A stretch of DNA of 64,000 bases from Favolaschia claudopus. Lineage: Eukaryota > Basidiomycota > Agaricomycetes > Agaricales > Mycenaceae. This document shows, in pieces, positions 57,040-64,000 of this stretch. Within the stretch, counting starts at the first letter, position 1; each line of letters begins with the position of its first letter. The position numbers and the translations under genes are program-made. The notes under the pieces were generated by a model. The model made no database searches. It was not told where the DNA came from and saw only the letters and a program-made list of their open reading frames with translations. The stretch lies in assembly GCA_037176885.1 (NCBI GenBank), contig JAWWNJ010000015.1:868001-932000 (forward strand), read 5' to 3'.

Positions 57040-57300
57040 CGGACACCCTCGCGTCCTTCGCCTTCCCACCTTCCTCCTCGCGCTTCAGCGCGCACACGGT
57101 TGACTCTTCCAGCCACGGCTACTCGTATAGGACACCCGCGCGTCTTCCGCCTACCCTCCTTCCTCGCGCTTCACCGCGCACGGTCGCATTCACCGGCATC
57201 GGCTACTCGTATCGGACTTCCTCCCAGTCTACGCATACCCTCCTCCTCCTCCTGCTTTCCTCCACGCCGCCTCCCCTCCTTCAGCGTGCCCGCGCATTCA
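57040..57300 (+). repeat. C/T-rich tandem repeat, about 90-bp unit, nearly three copies
   Basis: The unit runs from CACCCTCGCGTCCTTCGCC through CTCGCGCTTCAGCGCGCAC to GGCTACTCGTATAGG. A second copy begins at about 57130 (CACCCGCGCGTCTTCCGCC...GGCTACTCGTATCGG) and a degenerate third follows. It resembles in style, but not in sequence, the downstream repeats of locus B. Confidence 0.6.
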
Positions 57301-58509
57301 TAACCACCAAACAAACACGGAAAAATGACCGATAAAAGCACAAAAAGATGTCAAAAAGCGCGTGCGCGATAAAATCCCCAACCGTTGTGACGTCCGAGAA
57401 TGGACACTGGATAGTCGATAGTTTGTGTATTTCTGGCGTTGTAGGATCGTGAAAAACACAAAAAAAGTCGTTGTAGAAATTGTTGGTGTGATCTTCGTTT
57501 CAGTTGAGTTGTGGGTTTCTAGTGCTACATAGGTGGCGTCGAGGTGGGCTGGATAATTCATGACTCCCGTGAAGGAGCAATGGAGCGCTTGGTCCTGTCT
57601 CGATGGAGATATACTATTTGGACTCGGGCGATCAACAAACAAAGAAAGTCGTTTTCTGATGACCACAGTGCACTGCTCAGAAGAACGTCCTGAAGTCTCC
57701 ACTCCTAGTTGTTCTCGCTTCCTCCAACGCCCAGACGAGGGCTCAATAGTGCTCGATACTTGTATATTCAAGCCACGACCGTCGAAGTGCTTTCCCTGCC
57801 ACGGCATTCCCAGCCGTCACATTCAATTTGCTTTGACTCTCCGTCGAAGAAACGTCCGTTCATTCCATCTTCTGGTTTCTTAAATTCCGTATCACTGTCG
57901 CAGCTCTGTTACTCAGAGGTCACTGACTACGGTCAATCGACCGATTCACATATACCCGGGATCTGTGCACTCCATTGAAGCATATTTATGCCTTTGTACA
58001 GCTCTAGGATGATCACTTAAAGGATAGATGCAGACCGACAACAGGCTTCTGACTGACCATCTGCCGCGCGCTGTTTCCGTGACGAAGGCGTTTCATTGAA
58101 TCCGACCTGCGGCCGCCCGTTGCTTGAATCAAGGTCTCATTCTGGACCGGGATTTTCAGCGCTGTTGATACTCCACGTACACGGTGCCTGTGCTGGATCT
58201 TGATGGAGGGACATTGGGAGACTTGGTTTTTCCCCCTTGTTCCTACCTTTTCCACTCCAATTTTATAGCATTGGTCAGGGTACGCGTCGAGACTCGACAT
58301 CTTTCAGCTTCAAATCCTCGTCACCATTTACTGAAGTCAACAAACACGATCGCAATCTAGAGTATGTCTGCGCTCGTGCGAACCCTCTCAGTACATCCAT
58401 CTACTACCATGAGGACCTTGATACATCGCCTCAGCTCCGGATTGGTGATTCATTCCCTAGTGTTGAACATAAGAAGACTGTCGTCCGCTCGCTGCAATCG
58501 CTGTTCTCG
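57301..58509. other. Intergenic, no gene supported
   Basis: A minus-strand frame of 169 codons at 57298-57807 lacks family features. Nothing else is supported. Confidence 0.4.
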
Positions 58510-59516
58510 ATGGCCGATGCTATCCCCATTTTCGTTGATCGCTACGTTTCTGGTTCGTCTTCACTTCCATTATTTGCCTCACAACTGCCAAGCTATCTAC
58601 AGCAATGTCGGTGACAGTCTTACTTGACGACCATACTCTCACCTTCGACGAGGAGGTTGAGTTTTTGTGGTCAAATCCGACGACAAGGACTATGAATCGC
58701 GTTGCTTTCTTCCTAAATCGCTACCTGACAGAAGCTGTTGCGATTTATTCTGCTTATGGTAAGCTCATTCTATACCTGTTGGATGCTGCGTAGGATTAAA
58801 TATCTCAAGTGAACTGCGGTTTCGGGAAAGATATGAGCGATGAGGTTCGTATTGAGGAACAGTTGTGCCCGGGATCCATGCATCGATTTTTTTGACAGCA
58901 GTGAGTGAAACTGTGTTAGATCTGAATTCCTGTTTCTCAACCTCATAGCTGCCTTGCATTCGTTTGGTTGTTCGCCCTTGCCTCGTGCGTTGTGATAGGT
59001 GCATCACAGCGTGAGTAAGCCGTTTGCTACGGAATTTACATTAACCATTATCCCCAGTGCTGATCGTTCTGCGAGTGAATGCAGTATGGGATAGACACAA
59101 GATTATCCGCAGACTCTTGGCGGCTTCGTTTATAATCACGAACCTCATATTCGTGATTTTGATGTTTTTCACGGCAAATCAGGCCGCTAACAACTGTGCG
59201 TCTATCTGTCGATGTTACTCAAGCCAGAGAAAATTGACGCATTGGCCAGCGGCCTTTGTATACAATTCACGAATAAGCATGTGCGTACTGACTCGGAAAC
59301 TCTGGCCGGTGAAGTTCGCAACGGGGACGATGGTGCGCTCATCGGCTTTCATCTGTACTACTCCGAAATGTCGTCTGTACTGGCTGACCTTGTTACAGTC
59401 CTTGTTCGATCTTTTCGTTGTTACAATGATTATCCTCAATGCCCTCAATCGGCCACACATAAAACGGGCCGATGTCTTAGATTCTTTGCTGCAGGATGGT
59501 GCAAAAATGTTTGCGG
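58510..59516 (+). CDS. DUF6533-type multi-pass membrane protein, 3' end uncertain
   Basis: Exon 1 (58510-58545, MADAIPIFVDRY) joins exon 2 (58593-58758), giving AMSVTVLLDDHTLTFDEEVE and FLWSNPTTRTMNRVAFFLNR, the signature of this basidiomycete family. Later exons carry WLFALASCVVIGASQ, VLRVNAVWDRHKIIRRLLAA with a helix after it, and FDLFVVTMIILNALNRPHI. The family is restricted to Basidiomycota and has no assigned function. After GAKMFA (to 59516) a GT-AG segment contains a MITE. The next plausible exon (LRLTSFSISVLGN, about 59905-59945) does not join cleanly in phase, so the gene may be broken at its end. Confidence 0.6.
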
Positions 59517-59578
59517 TGAGTTCAGTGTCAAGTCTGACGCGAATCATTATTCAGTGGAGGGCATTTTCTCAGGGCCTA

Positions 59579-59843
59579 CTGTAGTATTTCGTTTAATTAG
59601 TAGTGTCACTTGTCACAGACCCGAAATCCTACGAAAATTTTCGCAAGTCACAGGGTCACAAGAGGGTCCTACCAAAGGTTCCTGCCTGTCCCACGCATTC
59701 TGACGCGTTTTTGGGCCCAAAAAGGGGGGTAAAATACGAAAATTTTCGTAAGTCACACTGTCGCAAGGCCCTCTTACCAAAGGTCAAGTTGGTAAGAGGT
59801 GTCACACCCCAAATGGCCTTACTAATTGAACGAAATACTACAG
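59579..59843. mobile_element. 265-bp MITE with TA target duplication
   Basis: Inverted ends CTGTAGTATTTCGTTYAATTAGTA face each other and TA flanks both sides (59577-59578 and 59844-59845), as in Tc1/mariner-type MITEs. Inside, a unit with the palindrome CGAAAATTTTCG and TACCAAAGG occurs twice. It lies in the predicted 3' intron or end of the DUF6533-type gene. Confidence 0.75.
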
Positions 59844-60524
59844 TATTCTGTATGTTCGAATTGGTCTCTGATTCATAACTCACTTTCTTTTCCTTCAATA
59901 TAGTTCTTCGGTTGACCAGTTTCTCCATATCTGTGTTGGGAAACGTGAGTTTGCTTACTTTTGCTCCTGCATCCATCACTGACCAAGAGGTCGCAGATCT
60001 CTGGATCTCACACACTGATGAACGAACGTAAAAAGTCACGTTTTCATGCCGTTTGTTCGACTTCGTCAGCGACAATGGTCATCCTCAAATTTCTTTACCC
60101 TCAACACGGCACATTGAGACCCATAGGGAAGGTGTAGTGTACACTGTAGCATAAATGCCTCTAGAATTCTTAATCTACAGCACCTTACCACAAGAAACGG
60201 GCGAAACTTAGGGCAAGTACAAATTGATGGCACTTCCGCATTTGGGGGGGGGAGGGTGGGTTTACGTATGTTGATGGGTGTGTCCGATCCAGAGATCTGA
60301 CACCTCTTGTCACTGACTGCTCCATCCAGTCTACCTATTTCATGATTCCATTGATGTTTGTTCCCTTTTTAATACCCTCATATCTATTCGATAACGCCCA
60401 GCAGATTCAGTTCGTCTATGAGCTCCATTGTGAATTCGCGAAATCAGCTGGGGGTTGAAGCTCTTCGATTTGTTCCGCACTGTTCTCCCATAAATTACCG
60501 GAGCACAGTAAGTAATTAATTTAG

Positions 60525-60710
60525 TACATTGTTCAAAGGAGGACGAGTACAATTAGCGTATGCGCACCAAACATCGGTATCAACCGATTCAGAAAAAAAC
60601 CAACCACAAACACGTGACATGTTCAATTTCCTAAACGACGAATCACTGTTGAATCGGAGACAAAGAATCAGTGCCTGCAGACATATCCACTTTATTTCAC
60701 AGATTCAGGG
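60525..60710 (+). repeat. Direct repeat copy 1 near the last F-box gene
   Basis: Matches 63480-63650: both contain CACCAAACATCGGTATCAAC-like sequence (CACATCAAACGTTGGTATCAA), then CACGTGACATGTTCAATTTC / TACGTGACATGTTCAATTTC, and GTTGAATCGG. The spacing is conserved. The element type is not established. Confidence 0.55.
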
Positions 60711-61228
60711 CTCAGAGCTCAAGCACTCAAGGCTCGACGCATCTCTCGGCGAAGTCCGAGTCCGAAAACATTCACACGAAAAACGTGCACCAATGTTTTT
60801 TTAGTCTTTGTTCCCCTTTGTCCAACGTTCACCTCTTCTGCATTCGAGCTAATTCTGCGCGGCCGCTTTTTGAGCACATACCAGGCTCTGCATAGCTAAA
60901 AGAACGACAGAAATGACCATTACTAATTTATTCCTGGTTGTAAATGACTCGCCTGGTCCATCTCACCCGGCGCAGTGGAGCAAAAGAAGCTCAGAAAAGT
61001 ATTGACTTCGTTCTAGGAATTGCGTGAACAAAAGTTCACCGAGAAGAACTGTGTCTCTACAAAACCTAAGGGAGTTGTAAAGGCACCGTCAGACCGGCGA
61101 ATTCGGCAAAACTCGCCGTCGCAATGTGACCGGCGACCGTGACTTCAAGTTCTTCCGAGTCCTTCTTGCCCACAGCCCACATCTGCCGGATTCTGCCCAC
61201 ATTTTCTCACTTGAAACGACGCCAAAAA

Positions 61229-62803
61229 ATGTCCTCTGGTGACCCAGGAATTGATACAGTGTCTACTAACATTCTTTCCGACCCACCACCGTCTTACTTC
61301 GCCGACAAATTAGGGACCAATTACGTCCCCAGCGCTCCCGAGAGAGCAGACATTCGCAGACTCGTTCGTTCATGGGCCCAGGAAATAGCTCGTATGGACG
61401 AAAAGCGGGCCACGCTCAAAGAGGCCTTTGACGCCCATCGAGCGCTCATTTCGCCCATGCGCCGTACGCCTGACGATCTCCTTCGGAAGATCTTCTTGGC
61501 TTGCCTCCCGACTCTGCATAACGCGCTCATGGATCCCAACGAGGCTCCGATCATCTTTGGTCGGATTTGTAGACGGTGGCGCGATGTGGCGCACTCGACA
61601 CCTATGCTTTGGAGCTCGGTCCATGTTCCCTCGAATCCAACGATGGATATGAACGCTATTTCGCGGGCTTTAAAGCGTTGGTTGGAACGGTCGGGCAGCT
61701 GTACGCTCGACATCTCTTTGTATGCACTCAAGGGGCTGCACGATTTTCCGGAAGTTGTCGACATGGGCAGCACATTATCCATTCTGCTCAACTTCGCTTC
61801 ACGCTTGCACCGCCTGTCATTGACAGGAGACTTGCAAGCATTTCAACCACTTCTGCTGCTCGGTGCAGACAGTCTACCGCGCTTGAACACCCTGCACTTG
61901 AACAGACAAATCTATGAAGACGACCAGGTATTCAAGCACGCGACGAAGATCATCGGCATTCCCAGCCTCACGAGCGTATCCCTGAGCATTAACATTAATG
62001 CACTTTCCCTACCGTTACGGTGGTCGCGTCTGCGAACACTCTACCTTTGGCATGAGAGCCAGCCCCATGCAGATTGCCGCCTTGGCTTGGAGGAATGGCT
62101 CGAAATCTTGCGCAGGTGTCCAAACTTGCAAAGATGCGAAGTTAACCTCGTTGAGAGCTACGAGTATACAGGCTACTTCACATTCAGTTCCGACACGGCG
62201 CCCATCACGCTTCCCTCGTTGGAAACTCTCAAGGTGTGGGGTGATTTCCAACTATCAAACTGGGTTCCAAGGCTATCTGTGCCAAACCTACTGTACTTGC
62301 GCATCGGGTACTCGCCGACTCAGTTCCGCCACATTGACATCCCACCGACCAGCTCCTATATGGTTGGACAAATTGACTGCAGTCTCCTGTCATTGTCTGC
62401 CTTGTGCGAGCTTTTGAGCTCATTCCCGAAGTTGTCACATCTCCAATTACTCGCTTCGGTTTGTTTTCCGGAAAACGAAGAGTACATCGACGATACGCTC
62501 CTTGCGGAATTATGCCCACCACGTAATCTTTGCCAGAGGTTAACCCATCTCGTCATCCATCCGCACACCATAATTTCACATGCTGCAGTATCGGACTTCA
62601 TACGAGCCCGCATGCATAGTCACACCCCTCTTCAACAGGTAGAAGCTCACGTTCTCGGGGATCAGGTCGATATTGCGCCAGACATCCAATCTTTCGTGGA
62701 CGATGGGCTTCGACTCGATTTCGAATATCGACCCGTAGCACCCAAACCCACTTGGCGGTTCCATCCACGTGCCGGACTAGATCGTAGGGTCGACTTCATG
62801 TAG
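61229..62803 (+). CDS. F-box protein with LRR-like C-terminal region
   Basis: One exon, 524 residues from MSSGDPGIDTVSTN; the frame is open upstream to 61139 but the second methionine is in a better context. A helical segment (about residues 40-80) precedes the F-box (MRRTPDDLLRKIFLACLP, then IFGRICRRWRDVAHSTPMLW) and leucine-rich segments (LEEWLEILRRCPNLQRCEV). Same class as the genes at 17340 and 53324. It is flanked by two direct repeats. Confidence 0.85.
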   Translation: MSSGDPGIDTVSTNILSDPPPSYFADKLGTNYVPSAPERADIRRLVRSWAQEIARMDEKRATLKEAFDAHRALISPMRRTPDDLLRKIFLACLPTLHNALMDPNEAPIIFGRICRRWRDVAHSTPMLWSSVHVPSNPTMDMNAISRALKRWLERSGSCTLDISLYALKGLHDFPEVVDMGSTLSILLNFASRLHRLSLTGDLQAFQPLLLLGADSLPRLNTLHLNRQIYEDDQVFKHATKIIGIPSLTSVSLSININALSLPLRWSRLRTLYLWHESQPHADCRLGLEEWLEILRRCPNLQRCEVNLVESYEYTGYFTFSSDTAPITLPSLETLKVWGDFQLSNWVPRLSVPNLLYLRIGYSPTQFRHIDIPPTSSYMVGQIDCSLLSLSALCELLSSFPKLSHLQLLASVCFPENEEYIDDTLLAELCPPRNLCQRLTHLVIHPHTIISHAAVSDFIRARMHSHTPLQQVEAHVLGDQVDIAPDIQSFVDDGLRLDFEYRPVAPKPTWRFHPRAGLDRRVDFM

Positions 62804-63469
62804 GCATATGCTGTACCGAAGCCAAGGATGATATATCTTTGTGTTGTTTTGTTGCAGAGCTCGTACAGAATCCTTGTTCAACAATATATGATATCGAGTC
62901 GTTGTTTGCCCACGTAATTTCTACAACAGCAGGCCGTCAGTCAAGAAGCTTAAGCACGAATGTACACGTTGAGGACGTGAGATAGCCGAGTTTGTTGAGA
63001 ATCATCCAAGACAGCTAGCTGTTGGGATGAGTTGACTCAGAACGTATTCTGCAAAATCAACCAGCGTAGTCCGCCGCCATGTCGCCGACTCGCCTCGCAG
63101 ACTGTTAACAGATCCATGTTATTGACGATGGTATCACATCATTACCCGACAATTGCAGAGCAGAACGACCACGGAGTCTTGACTGAAAAGGATCCGAAAA
63201 TACCGCCAGAAAGCCTTTCCTTTCAGGTTCGTGCCTATTCGATGTCTGAAGCGCGCTTTTGACTGATAAATTGCAGACGGGGAAGTAACGATGCTGAACT
63301 TGAAGAATTTTGAGGGAGATATTTAGCAAAGAAGAGATGTAATTGAGGATTGTTGAGGCAATTTATACACAGTATATACGACCAGCCGCAAGTAACGAAG
63401 AGATCCAGTAAATCGTCGTTAAGTAAATTGAAATAATTTCATTCTACATTTCAGCGGACCATACAGATT
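62804..63469. other. 3' flank of the F-box gene, no further gene
   Basis: No supported frame. Confidence 0.4.
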
Positions 63470-63655
63470 GCTGTGAGACGTGTCGGCTCAGCTCATGCAC
63501 ATCAAACGTTGGTATCAACTAATTCAAAAGAAATTCAACCACAAATACGTGACATGTTCAATTTCTCGGACGGCGAATCAGGGTTGAATCGGGGCCAGAG
63601 AATTAGTACTTTAGGCCTAAAAAGAGAGTAATTTTATTTTCAATTCCAGGGGCTC
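63470..63655 (+). repeat. Direct repeat copy 2 near the last F-box gene
   Basis: Copy of the sequence at 60525-60710, with shared words TATCAAC, GTGACATGTTCAATTTC and GTTGAATCGG. The upstream part (63410-63470) is less alike. Confidence 0.55.
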
Positions 63656-63867
63656 GGCGCGTGGCGCTAAGTGCTTACTGTTTCAAATGGTTGTTTGGTT
63701 CAGCAAACGATTTTCCCACGGTTGAAATTCACGAACAGTGAAGATGAGATGAGATGTTTTCAAAGTATGTATGTCGGTGTGATAGATACGACCTACCATG
63801 ATCTGAAACTATACTCACGGCTGAAAAGAGGGGCAACAAAAAATGTGCAAACACGTGTTCCGGGTAA

Positions 63868-63963
63868 TGGTCCATCCCCGAATCGAACGGGGGTCACTTT
63901 ATACAGTGGGGCTCAGCAATTGAACAGAATATTTGTTAGTAGGGCACTCCAGTGCCATGGACC
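63868..63963 (-). tRNA. tRNA-like sequence, copy 3
   Basis: On the minus strand the ends pair perfectly (GGTCCAT with ATGGACC, then A). The T-arm CCCCG-TTCGATT-CGGGG carries a perfect B-box. The D-arm position holds GGCACTGGAGTGCC and a long insert follows. The anticodon cannot be assigned. The internal part resembles the copies at 811 and 1044 (AATATT, GTTCAA, TGAG words), so it may belong to the same decayed or SINE-related family. Confidence 0.4.
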
Positions 63964-64000
63964 GTTGATTGTGTTGAGTTGTATGTCTGAGGTAATGCCA

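Noticed and set aside
57298..57807. 169-codon minus-strand frame
   Set aside because: No recognisable sequence; probably chance.
1..64000. CRISPR arrays, ribosomal RNA genes
   Set aside because: No regular short repeat-spacer arrays or rRNA-like sequence; expected, since this is fungal nuclear DNA.

Overview
The window reads as nuclear DNA of a filamentous basidiomycete, most likely an agaricomycete. Genes are split by many short GT-AG introns (about 44-75 nt, often with CTAAC-like branch sites). There are several F-box/LRR-type genes, a membrane protein of the DUF6533 type, a putative CaaX-tailed mating pheromone precursor, and a Ty1/copia element with a copia-style PBS. Exon structures were worked out by hand from splice sites, phase and family conservation. 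They are predictions without transcript support.

Layout. 0-4.6 kb: the C-terminal end of a gene cut by the window edge, two decayed tRNA-like sequences, a foldback element and gene-poor decayed DNA. 4.8-6.8 kb: an F-box/LRR-type gene broken by a nonsense codon. 7.0-8.5 kb: a ten-exon RTA1-like membrane protein (minus). 9.1-12.0 kb: locus A of a dispersed family (minus). 12.07-17.31 kb: an intact copia retrotransposon (minus) with identical LTRs and a TGACT target duplication. It sits 26 nt upstream of the start codon of an F-box gene at 17.3-18.8 kb.

19.5-36.9 kb is the conserved core: a short FHA protein, a peroxisomal 4-coumarate/acyl-CoA ligase-like enzyme, VPS4, a cupin, an EFM5-type lysine methyltransferase, an NmrA-like protein, two proteins of unknown function, proline dehydrogenase and a small secreted PAN-like protein. 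37-40 kb is gene-poor apart from the pheromone-like gene at 38.4-38.6 kb. 40.0-44.6 kb holds locus B of the dispersed family (plus). It has an intact 258-residue basic protein gene with a TATA box, followed by about 3 kb of pyrimidine-rich diverged repeats that keep intron-like blocks in common with locus A. 44.8-52.3 kb is a minus-strand block: two tandem alpha/beta hydrolases, two tandem rhodopsin/SAT4-like seven-helix proteins, and a tail-anchored MYND-finger protein between the latter pair. 53.3-64 kb has two more F-box genes, a serine/proline-rich protein with an unresolved junction, a DUF6533-type membrane protein carrying a MITE, a pair of direct repeats around the last F-box gene, and a third tRNA-like sequence.

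How the genes relate. No single pathway runs through the window. VPS4 (ESCRT disassembly), EFM5-type methyltransferase (eEF1A modification), proline dehydrogenase (mitochondrial proline catabolism) and the CoA ligase (peroxisome) are housekeeping or catabolic genes. They are interspersed with lineage-specific accessory genes and recent or decaying mobile elements. The least explained items are the A/B dispersed family, the duplicated-module pheromone precursor with no receptor in the window, and the copia insertion at the F-box promoter.
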